Shown here: one piece after another, positions 35,858 through 45,500 of the stretch
Numbering within the stretch: the stretch's first letter is position 1
How the letters are laid out: each line of letters opens with the position of its first letter
Assembly (NCBI RefSeq): GCF_014196835.1
Contig: NZ_JACIEK010000005.1
Coordinates: 62,001-126,000, forward strand
DNA: 64,000 bases
Direction: 5' to 3'
Source: Aureimonas pseudogalii
GTDB taxonomy: Bacteria > Pseudomonadota > Alphaproteobacteria > Rhizobiales > Rhizobiaceae
The notes under the pieces: model-generated
The model's database searches: none
Seen by the model: only the letters and a program-made list of their open reading frames with translations
Told to the model about the DNA's origin: nothing
Position numbers and translations under genes: made by a program

Positions 35858-36325
35858 TCAGCGGCAGAGCTGGCGCGGCCCGTTGTAGGGCTGGAACGTG
35901 CCGGACCCCGGATCGAACGAGCGATAGCGAGCCGCGCAGTAGCGGTACCAGTCGCGCGTCCAAGGGCGGGCGCGATAGGCCGGCGCGGCATAGCGCGGCT
36001 CTTCGTAGTAGCGGGGCTGGGCGCTGCTGGCGATGGCGGCACCGACGCCGAGACCCACGATCGCGCCGGCCAGAGCGGCGCCGCCGTTTCCACGGCGATG
36101 GCCGTAGTGACGGCCACCATAATAGCGCGGGCCGCCATGATAGCCGCGGTAGAAGCCGCGGTCGCGGTAATGGCGAGGGCCGCCGTAATAGCCGCCACCA
36201 TAATACTGGGCATGGGCGGCGGTGACGCCGACGAGCGGCGTCTGCGAGGGCAGGGCGGCGGGCAGAAGGGTCAGCGCCAGAGCGCCGGCCAGGATCTTGC
36301 CGCCCATCCAATGGGGAAACTGCAT
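35858..36325 (-). CDS. BA14K family protein (exported, Gly/Tyr/Arg-rich)
   Basis: A 155-residue protein with a signal peptide (ILAGALALTLLPAALPSQTP to AAHAQ). Its central part is dominated by Gly-Tyr-Arg-His runs (YYGGGYYGGPRHYRDRGFYR), followed by a hydrophobic glycine-zipper-like segment (ALAGAIVGLGVGAAIASS) and the C-terminal BA14K motif WYRYCAARYRSFDPGSGTFQ and PYNGPRQLCR. ATG 36325 is preceded by GGAGGTTCTC. It is close to typical BA14K proteins of Hyphomicrobiales and probably envelope-associated. Confidence 0.88.
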   Translation of the reverse strand: MQFPHWMGGKILAGALALTLLPAALPSQTPLVGVTAAHAQYYGGGYYGGPRHYRDRGFYRGYHGGPRYYGGRHYGHRRGNGGAALAGAIVGLGVGAAIASSAQPRYYEEPRYAAPAYRARPWTRDWYRYCAARYRSFDPGSGTFQPYNGPRQLCR

Positions 36326-36621
36326 GAGAACCTCCGGTTCACTTATCGTCCTGTCCATCAAACCCGCTCTCCGATGAACGGTTCCTGAACGAAGGATCGG
36401 CGGAAAGTCTCATGCAGCTGCCGGCATCACCTTGTGGTGAGCGAGGGGCAGCACGCTCGCTGCCGTCGACGTGGTGGCGGCGGCGCTCGACGAGGCCGGA
36501 TGTTCCCTGTTTCCATCCCGTTGCGGAAAACTTGATTTAGATTTCGTAAACGGTGTCGCGTAGGAGTGGGATCGGCTACAACAGGTTGCAATATGGGCCT
36601 GAACGAGGAGTCGGAGCGTCT

Positions 36622-38118
36622 ATGAGCTCGCCGTTGTCGTTTTTCTTCCGGCGCGAGCCAGACCGCGCGGCGACGAAGACGGCCGAGCGGGAGCTGACCT
36701 CGCCCCTACCGTCCGAGAGCCCGTCGCGTCTGCAGCGATCGGCCAATGCCCCGCTCGACGGCATCGGTCAGCGCAACGAGATGCTGCGCGTTCGCATCAG
36801 CGAGATGTCGGAGCGGCTCGGCGAGTTGCGCACGCTGACCGACGATTTCACCATGCTCATCGATCCCATCGAGGAGATCGCGGAGGAGCTGCCGCGCTCG
36901 AAGGGGCGGATCCTCGAGCTCGAAGCTCTCTTGGCGCAAGAGATGGACAGCGGGCAGGCGCTGCGCCGTGAAGTCGACGGCCTGCTCGGGCGCTACTCGG
37001 CGACCGCCAGCGACCTGTCGACCGCGAACGCCCGCGTCTCGCGGCTCGAAAGCCTATTGCGCGAGCAGGAGACCTCGTTCGACGAGCAACGGCTGACGCT
37101 GCGCGAAAAGACCACGCACGCCAACGCCTTAGAGCGCCAGCTCCTGTCGGAGGTCGAGCAGAACCAGTCGCTGGTGCTCGAGGTGAAGACGCTTCGCGCC
37201 GAGGCGCAGATCTCCGATCAGGCCTTGAGCGAGGCCGAACGCCTGCTCGCGGAAATCGGCGAGCAGCGCCATCTCCTCGACGGCGAGAACCGGCGCCTGC
37301 AGGCTTTGGCCGAGGAGCAGTCGGCCGACATCGTCACCGTCAATGCTCGCGCCGAGGACATGGCGCAGCAGCTCGACCACAATCTCCATCTCGTGGCCTC
37401 GCTCGAAGCGCAACTGGCGAGCGAGCAGTCGGCCCGGCAGAAGGTGAGCGCGCAGCACGAAGTCGATCTCTCGGCTCTGAAGACGGAGCGGTCGAGCTCG
37501 GCCATGAAGATCGAGGCGCTGACCGCCCGTCTCGCGGCGACCGACCAGATCCTCGCGCAGGTGCGCCACCAGCTGCGCGAGCGCGAAGAGACGATGCGCG
37601 CGGCCGAGCGCGCCAACAAGGAGGCGATCGCCGAACGCTCGACTTTCGAGCGTCGCCTCGAAAGCCTCAAGACGGAGGGCACGCGACTGGCGGCGCAGCT
37701 CGGCGACGCGCAGAAGAACCGCTCGGATCTCGAGAACCGCTGCGACATGCTCGTGAAGGCGCTAGCGGCCAAGGACGCCTCGCTCGAAAGCGTGACGACG
37801 CGCGCCAACAACCTGTCCGATCGCGTCGAGGCACTGACGCTGCGCTTCGAGCAGGACCGGCTGGCGCTGGAGGCGACGAACCGCCGCCTCATCGAGGAGT
37901 TGCAGAACGAAAAGGCCGAGCGCACTCTGGCGCAGGGTGCCCTCGACATCGCGCGCGAAAGCCGGGCCGCGCTGCAACGGCAGAACGAGACGTTGAAGCG
38001 CGCCACGCGCGTGCGCCAGGGCGACCACGGCGGCGGGAACGATTACGACGGCGAGACGATTCGTGAAGAGCGGGTCTCCAACGTCCGGCCCTTCACGGCG
38101 CCGGAGAGAAACGACTGA
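36622..38118 (+). CDS. Crescentin-like coiled-coil cytoskeletal protein
   Basis: A 498-residue protein that is almost entirely coiled coil, with heptads running from about residue 50 to 470. After a short basic head (SFFFRREPDRAATKTAE) it has the conserved stretch GQRNEMLRVRISEMSERLGE and LTDDFTMLIDPIEEIAEELP. The end repeats motifs seen in crescentin-like proteins of Hyphomicrobiales (RRLIEELQNEKAERTLAQGA and LDIARESRAALQRQNETLKRATR). Such proteins may form intermediate-filament-like structures affecting shape or polarity. ATG 36622 has GGAG five bases upstream. It is the first gene of a three-gene coiled-coil operon. Confidence 0.78.
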   Translation: MSSPLSFFFRREPDRAATKTAERELTSPLPSESPSRLQRSANAPLDGIGQRNEMLRVRISEMSERLGELRTLTDDFTMLIDPIEEIAEELPRSKGRILELEALLAQEMDSGQALRREVDGLLGRYSATASDLSTANARVSRLESLLREQETSFDEQRLTLREKTTHANALERQLLSEVEQNQSLVLEVKTLRAEAQISDQALSEAERLLAEIGEQRHLLDGENRRLQALAEEQSADIVTVNARAEDMAQQLDHNLHLVASLEAQLASEQSARQKVSAQHEVDLSALKTERSSSAMKIEALTARLAATDQILAQVRHQLREREETMRAAERANKEAIAERSTFERRLESLKTEGTRLAAQLGDAQKNRSDLENRCDMLVKALAAKDASLESVTTRANNLSDRVEALTLRFEQDRLALEATNRRLIEELQNEKAERTLAQGALDIARESRAALQRQNETLKRATRVRQGDHGGGNDYDGETIREERVSNVRPFTAPERND

Positions 38119-38168
38119 AGATCCGCGGCGGCGGGATCTTCCACAAGGCGGCGTGAGGGATTGAGAGC

Positions 38169-38639
38169 ATGGTCAACGGAGCCAGCGAGCAGATCGGGAT
38201 GGGCCTGCGCCAGAGCGTGGTCGATCATCCGGCCAACGCCGGACGGGCGGATTCGGGCTTCGTGCTCGTGCCCCCGTCCGATTCCGGCAAGCGGGACTGG
38301 TCGGCGGCGCTCGACCTCGTGCGCGAAGCGAGCGAGGCGATCCGCATTCGCGACGAGCGCGCGACCGAGATGGAGATCGAGCACCGGCTCGACGCCGAAC
38401 GGGCCAGCGAGGACATCCGCACCCTGCAGGAGCAGCTGGACGAGACCGAATTGCGTCTCGCCGAGACCGAAGCCCGGGCTCGCACGGCCGAGGCGCGCGC
38501 GGCAGAGGCCGAGGCCTGGCTCGCCAAGATGCACGACGCGATCGTCGGCAGCTTCGCCAGGGTCGTCGCGGGAGACGACAACGCGGAGGCCGAACTCCGC
38601 GCGGCCTTCGCGAACGGCGATCTGGGCAACCCCGCATGA
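38169..38639 (+). CDS. Small coiled-coil protein, crescentin operon partner 1
   Basis: A 156-residue hypothetical protein 50 bases after the crescentin-like gene. Residues about 40-125 form a continuous coiled coil (ASEAIRIRDERATEMEIEHR and LQEQLDETELRLAETEARAR). The N-terminus is disordered and the C-terminus acidic. The stop overlaps the next start (ATGA), so translation is coupled. I do not recognise a named family. The WSAALDLVREASEAIRIRDER segment parallels WTKTLTMVERAAATIRAYEKR in the next gene, so the two are probably distant paralogues. Confidence 0.72.
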   Translation: MVNGASEQIGMGLRQSVVDHPANAGRADSGFVLVPPSDSGKRDWSAALDLVREASEAIRIRDERATEMEIEHRLDAERASEDIRTLQEQLDETELRLAETEARARTAEARAAEAEAWLAKMHDAIVGSFARVVAGDDNAEAELRAAFANGDLGNPA

Positions 38640-39208
38640 GCGCGCTGCGGGACGACCGGGAGCGGCACGACGATCGGCTTGGAAACGGCCTGCGACCATC
38701 GGTCTTCGATGGATCCGTGGCTGATCTCGGGGACATGTTTCGGGGCGGCGAGACGTCGAGCAACCTGCGCAGCGTCGGCGAGAGCGAGGAGAGCGGCGAG
38801 GGATCGGTCGGTCGCTCGGTCGCGCTCTCGCAGGTGTCGATGCCCGCCGAACTCGGCGGCGGCGACTGGACGAAGACGCTGACGATGGTGGAGCGCGCCG
38901 CCGCCACCATCCGGGCCTACGAGAAGCGCTTCCTGCAACTCGAAAAGCAGTCCAAGGCGCTGGCCGACCGGGCCGCCGAAGACCAGCATCGGCTCCAGGC
39001 CCACATCCAGTCGCTCGAAGACCGACTGAAGCTGGCCGAAGACCGCGTCACCCATTCGGAAGCGGCGACGCGCGACGCCGAATATCACGAGTGGGAGGCC
39101 AACATGCGCGAGAAGCGCATGGAGCAGCGCGCGACGGAGGCCGAGGCCAAGGCGCATCAGTTGGAGGCGTATCTGCGGCGTGTGCACGAGTTGCTCGCCG
39201 TCGTCTGA
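38636..39208 (+). CDS. Small coiled-coil protein, crescentin operon partner 2
   Basis: A 190-residue hypothetical protein whose start ATG overlaps the previous stop. The N-terminal 80 residues are polar and probably disordered. Residues about 80-185 are a coiled coil (FLQLEKQSKALADRAAEDQH and RLKLAEDRVTHSEAATRDAE). It shares the DWTKTL...A..IR..E.R entry helix with the preceding protein. It is the third gene of the operon. A filament-binding or scaffold role is inference from context alone. Confidence 0.72.
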   Translation: MSALRDDRERHDDRLGNGLRPSVFDGSVADLGDMFRGGETSSNLRSVGESEESGEGSVGRSVALSQVSMPAELGGGDWTKTLTMVERAAATIRAYEKRFLQLEKQSKALADRAAEDQHRLQAHIQSLEDRLKLAEDRVTHSEAATRDAEYHEWEANMREKRMEQRATEAEAKAHQLEAYLRRVHELLAVV

Positions 39209-39610
39209 GCGGCCCCATCGGACGGTTTCTCGGAAGTATGCCGCGCGGTCGGCCTCCGCAGGACGCATCGCCATGGCTTGTACGCCCTGGAACCCACTCG
39301 GAGAAATCGGTTCGGTCCGAAGTGAGGCATGGCGATAGCAGTCGGCGGGCACTGCGGTAGTCGCCTTGAGAGCGAGAGCGAGATCGAGACCGGGCTCGAT
39401 GCCGAACGCCAGCGGTGACCGCGTCCGCCCATGCAGCTGACACAATCGGATCGGGCGCGACGCCGAACGAATGCCGAGCATGCCCGAAGTCTGTCTGCGC
39501 GGCACCCGGCGCTGAGAGATCGCTTCAACGCCGAACGGTGACGGATGAACGCCGCATCGACCCGGCGTGGTCCCGGCATGCGGGGGACCATCGCCGAGGC
39601 GATGCCGATA
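39209..39610. other. Intergenic region without a supported gene
   Basis: About 400 bases between the coiled-coil operon and the convergent uvrD gene. Open frames on both strands have Arg/Ser-rich, unconvincing translations. The word GCCGAACG recurs at 39401, 39461 and 39529, but its flanks are not conserved. No terminator with a T-tract was found. Confidence 0.45.
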
Positions 39611-42280
39611 TCACACCGCTTCGACGAACCCGTCGAGCACGCGCTTCTGGCCGGCGCGGTCGAAGTCCACCGTCAGCTTGTTGCCCTCGATCAACGCCAC
39701 CGTTCCGTTGCCGAACTTGAGGTGGAACACCCGGTCTCCGACGGTGAACCGGCTCTCCTCGTCGGCGACGGATTTTGCGACGAGCGAGCCTTCGATGTCG
39801 CGCGGGCCCCCGGCACGAGCCGAAGCGTAGAGCCCGCCGCCCTTACGCGCCGGCATGTTCGAGCCGCGCGAGCGGTTGGCGGAGAGCGGGTCCGTCAGCT
39901 TGCCGGCAAAGCCCGAGCGATCGAACGTGGGGGCGGCGGGCTCGTCGAATCCGGTCTCGCCCACCGGCCTGCCGTCGCGCGAGATGTAGCGGTCGGCTTT
40001 CGAGGCGGTGCGGCTCGCCGGTTCCGATCCCGCGACGCCGCCCTCGCCGTAGCGAATCGCCTGTCCGCGCCCGCCCGCATAGGTGGAGCCGCCGCCGCCC
40101 GCGGCCTGCGCCCGGCGCCAGCCCGGCGTCTGGTAGGAGGAAGCGGAGAAGGCGTTCTGATCCCAGCGTGAGGCACCGTAGCCGCCCATGCCGCCGGCGC
40201 CATAGCCACCGTAGGAGGTGGAGGGTTCGAGCACGTCGACATGGTCCTCCGGCAGCTCGTCGAGGAAGCGCGAGGGGATGGTCGACTGCCACATGCCGTG
40301 AATGCGGCGGTTCGAGACGAACCAGATCTTCACGCGCTTCTTGCCGCGGGTGATGCCGACATAGGCGAGGCGCCGTTCCTCCTCCAGCCCGGAGCGTCCA
40401 CCCTCGTCGAGCGATCGCTGATGCGGGAAGAGACCCTCCTCCCAGCCCGGCAGGAACACGGTCTCGAATTCGAGACCCTTGGCCGAATGCAGCGTCATGA
40501 TCGACACGGCGTCCGTCTCGGCGTTCTGCTCTGCATCCATCACCAGGGCGATGTGTTCGAGAAAGCCGGGAAGGCTCTCATAGTCGTCCATGGAGCGGAT
40601 CAGTTCCTTGAGATTTTCCAGCCGCCCCGGCGCGTCGGCCGAGCGGTCGGCCTGCCACATCTCGGTGTAGCCGCTCTCGTCGAGGATCATCTCGCCGAGG
40701 TCGGTGTGGCGCATGGTCGGCAGCAGGCTCGACCAGCGCGCGAAATTGCGTACGACCTCGGCCAGCGCCGCGCGGGGGCGGGGCTTCAACTCGTCGCCCT
40801 GCACGAGATCGCCGGCCGCCTCGATCAGCGGCATCGTCTTGGCGCGAGCGTATTCGTGCAGGAGCTTCAGCGCGGCGTCGCCGAGGCCGCGCTTCGGCGT
40901 GTTGACGATGCGCTCGAAGGCGAGATCATCCGCCGGCTGGCAGACGCAGCGGAAATAGGCGAGCGCGTCCCGGATCTCCTGCCGCTCGTAGAAGCGCGGG
41001 CCGCCGATGACGCGGTAGTTGAGCCCGAGCGTGACGAAGCGATCCTCGAACTCGCGCATCTGGAACGAGGCGCGCACGAGAATGGCCATGTCGTTCAGCG
41101 CATGGCTCTTGCGCTGCAGCTGCTCGATCTCCTCGCCGATGGCGCGAGCCTCCTCCTCCGAGTCCCAGCCGGCGTTCACCGTCACCTTCTCGTGCTCGGG
41201 GTCGTGGAAGTCGGTGAAGAGCGTCTTGCCGAGGCGGTCCTCGTTGTGGGCGATGAGATGGGCGGCGGCGCCGAGGATATGGGCGGTGGAGCGGTAGTTG
41301 CGCTCCAGCCTGATCACCGTAGAGCCAGGGAAATCCTTATCGAAACGCAGGATGTTGTCGACCTCGGCGCCGCGCCAGCCGTAGATCGACTGGTCGTCGT
41401 CTCCCACGCAGCAGACGTTGACCGTGCGGATGCCCTCGGCGACGCGCGCCTCCGACGACTGCGCGAGCAGGCGCAGCCAGAGATACTGCGCGACGTTGGT
41501 GTCCTGGTACTCGTCGACGAGAATGTAGCGGAAGCGCCGGTGATAGTCGGCGAGCACGTCCGGATGGTTCTGGAAGATCGCGATCGGATGCAGCAGCAGG
41601 TCGCCGAAATCGGCGGCGTTGAGGCTGAGAAGCCGGGCCTGATACGCGCGGTAGAGCTCGCGGCCGCGACCGTTGCCGAAGGCCCGCGCGTCGCCTTCGG
41701 GAATGTGTTCGGGCGTCAGCCCCCGGTTCTTCCAGCCGTCCATCAGGTTGGCGAAGGTGCGGGCCGGCCAGCGCTTATCGTCGAGATTCTCGGCCTGGAT
41801 CAGCTGCTTGATGAGGCGGATCTGATCGTCGGTGTCGAGAATGGTGAAGTTGGGCTTCAGGCCCACGAGCTCGGCGTGTTTACGCAGGATCTTCACGCCG
41901 ATCGAGTGGAACGTGCCGAGCCAGGGCATGCCCTCCACCTCGCCGCCCACCAGCAGGCCGATGCGGTTGCGCATCTCGCGGGCGGCCTTGTTGGTGAAGG
42001 TCACCGCGAGGATCTGCGACGCGTAGGCGCGCCGCGTCGCGAGGATATGCGCGATGCGGGTGGTGAGGACGCGCGTCTTGCCCGTGCCGGCGCCCGCGAG
42101 CACGAGGACCGGGCCTTCGGTGGTTTCCACCGCGGCGCGCTGCTCGGGGTTGAGGCCGGCGAGATAGTCGGCGGGGGGGGCGGCCACGGGACCGCCGCGC
42201 GCCGCCAGGGCCCGGGCCGCGATGCCGGCCCCGGCGGGCCGACCGGGCGAAGCCGCCCTCGGATCGTTGGAATCGTTCAT
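39611..42280 (-). CDS. uvrD: UvrD/PcrA-type ATP-dependent DNA helicase (superfamily I)
   Basis: An 889-residue 3'-5' SF1A helicase for nucleotide excision and mismatch repair and for clearing proteins from DNA. Motifs are complete: LNPEQRAAV (Q motif), AGAGTGKT (Walker A), FTNKAAREM (Ia), VDEYQDTN (II), GDDDQSIYGWRGA (III), RLERNYRS (IV), MTLHSAKGLEFETVFLPGWE (V) and VGITRGKKR (VI). The tail holds a Gly/Tyr-rich linker and a Tudor-like PcrA C-terminal domain (GDRVFHLKFGNGTVALIEGN). It is divergent from the AsmA-like gene, across 295 bases that hold both promoters. Confidence 0.95.
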   Translation of the reverse strand: MNDSNDPRAASPGRPAGAGIAARALAARGGPVAAPPADYLAGLNPEQRAAVETTEGPVLVLAGAGTGKTRVLTTRIAHILATRRAYASQILAVTFTNKAAREMRNRIGLLVGGEVEGMPWLGTFHSIGVKILRKHAELVGLKPNFTILDTDDQIRLIKQLIQAENLDDKRWPARTFANLMDGWKNRGLTPEHIPEGDARAFGNGRGRELYRAYQARLLSLNAADFGDLLLHPIAIFQNHPDVLADYHRRFRYILVDEYQDTNVAQYLWLRLLAQSSEARVAEGIRTVNVCCVGDDDQSIYGWRGAEVDNILRFDKDFPGSTVIRLERNYRSTAHILGAAAHLIAHNEDRLGKTLFTDFHDPEHEKVTVNAGWDSEEEARAIGEEIEQLQRKSHALNDMAILVRASFQMREFEDRFVTLGLNYRVIGGPRFYERQEIRDALAYFRCVCQPADDLAFERIVNTPKRGLGDAALKLLHEYARAKTMPLIEAAGDLVQGDELKPRPRAALAEVVRNFARWSSLLPTMRHTDLGEMILDESGYTEMWQADRSADAPGRLENLKELIRSMDDYESLPGFLEHIALVMDAEQNAETDAVSIMTLHSAKGLEFETVFLPGWEEGLFPHQRSLDEGGRSGLEEERRLAYVGITRGKKRVKIWFVSNRRIHGMWQSTIPSRFLDELPEDHVDVLEPSTSYGGYGAGGMGGYGASRWDQNAFSASSYQTPGWRRAQAAGGGGSTYAGGRGQAIRYGEGGVAGSEPASRTASKADRYISRDGRPVGETGFDEPAAPTFDRSGFAGKLTDPLSANRSRGSNMPARKGGGLYASARAGGPRDIEGSLVAKSVADEESRFTVGDRVFHLKFGNGTVALIEGNKLTVDFDRAGQKRVLDGFVEAV

Positions 42281-42575
42281 CGGCTTCTATCTAGCGATTT
42301 CCTCGGAGAACACTAGGGGAACGGACGACCGGATGCGACCTCGCGCGGCACGCCCGTTGCCGACCGTCTCGTTCGCTGCCGGCGAACTGCGGCGCCCGGT
42401 CGATCCGTTATGGCGGGCCGGGCACAGAGCGTTCACCAATTCGCAAGACTTCGTTTGGCGCGGGGCAAACACCCTCGACAGGCGACGTCGTTCCCGCTCA
42501 AGTCGGCGGGCGACCGCTCGCGCCGACGAAGGCGAATCCGTCGCGCCAACGACTTGCCGCGAAAGGAGGTCGCCC

Positions 42576-45500
42576 GTGAAAGTCTTCATCGTGCTCGGCA
42601 GCCTTCTCGTGGCCGCCTTGCTCGTTCTCTTGGTCGGGCCGCGCTTCGTGGACTGGACGGCCTACCGGGCGTCGTTCGAGACGGAGGCTTCGCGCATCCT
42701 CGGCCAGCGGGTGGTCGTGAACGGCGCCGCTTCGGTGCGCATCCTGCCGTTCCCCTCCGTCACCTTCGCCGACGTCGCGATCGGCGACGACCCGGCGGCA
42801 CCCGTTCTCACCGTCCGCCGGTTCAGCATGGACGCCGAGCTCGCTCCCTATCTGTCCGGCGAGATCCGCATCTTCGACATGCGCATCGAATCGCCCAAGC
42901 TCGACCTTTCGGTCGGGGCGGACGGGCAGATCCGCTGGCCGATCGGTGCGAGCGCGTCGGGGCCGAGCACGCCGGTGGTGGTGGAGCGCCTGGAGATCGG
43001 CAACGGCGCCGTGACCCTTCGCGACGCCCGCACCGGCCGCACGCTCGCCCTCACCGACGTCGACACGACGATTGCGGCACGTTCGCTGCGCGGACCCTTC
43101 ACCGGGGAGGGCACGCTCTTCGCCGCGGGCGAGCCGCTGCGCTTCACGGTCTCGACGGGCGCCGACAATGGCGACGGATCGATGCCGCTGCGCGTCACCG
43201 CGCAGTCGGACCGCGCCGGCCTCGCCGTGTCGATCGACGGGCTGGCGGCGGCCGACGGCGAGCGTCCGCTGCTCGACGGTCGCCTTCTCGTGTCCACCCT
43301 GCCGCCGAAGGAGGGCGAGACGCCGGGGCCCGAGGGGACCGCACCGCCGCCGTTCCAGCTCGAAGGTGGGCTGCGGATCACGCCGAGCACGATCGACGCG
43401 CGCGAACTGAAGGCCTCGATCGGCGGCGGCACGGCGCCCTATCTCGCGACGGGCGAGGCGTCGCTGGATCTCGGCGCGGTGCCGCATTTCGACCTGCGCC
43501 TCGAAGGACAGGAGTTCGACGTCGACGCGGTCGTCACGCCATCGAACGAAGGCGCGGCCCCGTCGATGGCCTCGCGGGTCGAGGGGTTGCGAGCGGCGCT
43601 CGCCCGCATCCCCACCGTCTCGATCCCCGGACGGGTCGCCGTGTCGCTGCCGCTCGTGACGCTCGGCGATACCGCGATCCGCAACCTGCGCTTCGCGGGT
43701 TCGCCTACCGGCGACGGCTGGTCGATCGAGACGCTGTCGAGTGAGTGGCCCGGCCGCACGCTTCTCGAGGCATCGGGCGTCGCGACGCTGCGGGGCGAGC
43801 CGCGGTTTCGCGGCTCGATGCTCCTGGCCGTGCGCCAGCCCGCCGCCTTCGTGCGCTGGGCCGGCGGCGGGGCCGATCCGGCGATCGCGCGGCTCGACCG
43901 CGCCGGCTTCTCGGCCGAGGTGGATCTGGCTGAAGACGCGCAGGCGTTCCGCGACCTCGAACTCGATCTCGGCGGCCAGATGCTCAGCGGCTCGATCGTG
44001 CGCTCGCTGCGACCGGAGGACCGCGTCGTCACCGTCGATCTCCATGGCGGGCGCGTGGAACTCGACGCCTTCGCCGCCCTGTTCGGCGCCTTCGCGGCGG
44101 GCGGGCCGGGCATCGCGCCGGGCGAGCGCCTCGACATGCAGTTCGAAGCCAATCCACTGCGCTATGCCGACACCGAGGTCGGACACGTCTCGGCGGATTT
44201 CACGCTGGACGACGGGCTGCTCGACATCGCCAGCTTCGACGCCGCCGGTTTCGCGGGCGCCGACCTGCATCTCGAAGGCACGGTGGCCGATCTTTTCTTG
44301 CAGCCCGCTCCCGATCTCAGCGTCGACGTCTCGGCGGCCGAGCCCGGGCGCTTCATCGCCTTCCTGCAGGAGCGCCTGCCGAACAGTCCGCTCCTTGCCT
44401 CGCTCCGCCGCACGGCCGCCACGCTCGGGCCGTTGCAGATGCAGGGCACGGCGGCCTCGCAGCCCGGCGCCGGCGCGCCGGCGCTGCGGGTCGATCTCGA
44501 CGGCACCGCGGCGGGAACGAAGGTCGGCCTCGCGGTCGCCGTCGAGAACGGCCTGGCGGCGCGTGATCTCGACGGGCGCTTCGGGCTGGAGCTGTCCTTG
44601 GCGAACGATACGCCGGCCGTGCTTCTCGACCAGCTCGGCCTGCCTGCGCTCGGCGTCGCGACCCCCGCGCCGCTGACCCTGGTGCTGAAGGCTTCCGGCA
44701 CCCCGAACGCCGCCACCGCGCATTCCCTGCGCCTCACCGCGCCGGGCTCCACGATCGGAGCGGACGGCACGATGACGATCGGGGCCGACGGGCTCGCGAC
44801 GTTCGCGACGCGGCTGTCGGCCCGCAGCCGCGACCTCGCGCCCTGGCTCACGGCGCTGGCGGTGGCCGCGGGGCAGGGACTCGACGCACTGCCAGTCGAT
44901 CTCAACGCGCGCCTCGCCTGGGATCGGGGTGGCTGGACGTTGAGCGATGCGAGCGGCACGGTGGCGGGCACGCGCGTGAACGCGGATCTTCGCGCGACGC
45001 CGGGTGCTTCCGTCGCCGGTGAGGTCGTCCTCTCCGAATTGTCGGGCGAATGGCTCTGGCGGCTTCTGACCGGTCTCGACGACGGCGACCCGGACGCGGC
45101 ATCGACGCCGTTCGGCGCCAGCCTCCTTCCCGCACGGCCGTTCGCACTGGCGCTTTCGGCCGATCGCGTCACCGGTTTGTCCGAGGAACTGACCGGCCTG
45201 CGCACGCGCCTCATCTCGGATGGCGGCGCGCTGAGCGCCGATGGGCTGGAGGCGACGCTCGCCGGCGCTCGACTGACCGGGTCCGGCGCGTTCCGCAATG
45301 TCGCGGGCACCGCGAGCCTTCAGGCGAAGGCGCGACTGGCGAATTTCCCCCTTGGCGATGATCCCGCCGCCGACCTCCTGACCGGTCGGCTGACGATCGA
45401 GGGAACCCTCGCGGGTGGCGGGCGCTCCATGCCAGAACTCCTCGCGTCGCTGGCGGGCGACGGGGCGATCGAATTGCAGGACGCATCGCTGCGGGGCGTG

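Noticed and set aside
39395-39540. Three copies of GCCGAACG at 60-68 base spacing, considered as a repeat or CRISPR-like array
   Set aside because: Only eight bases are shared and the flanks do not align; this is expected by chance in GC-rich DNA.
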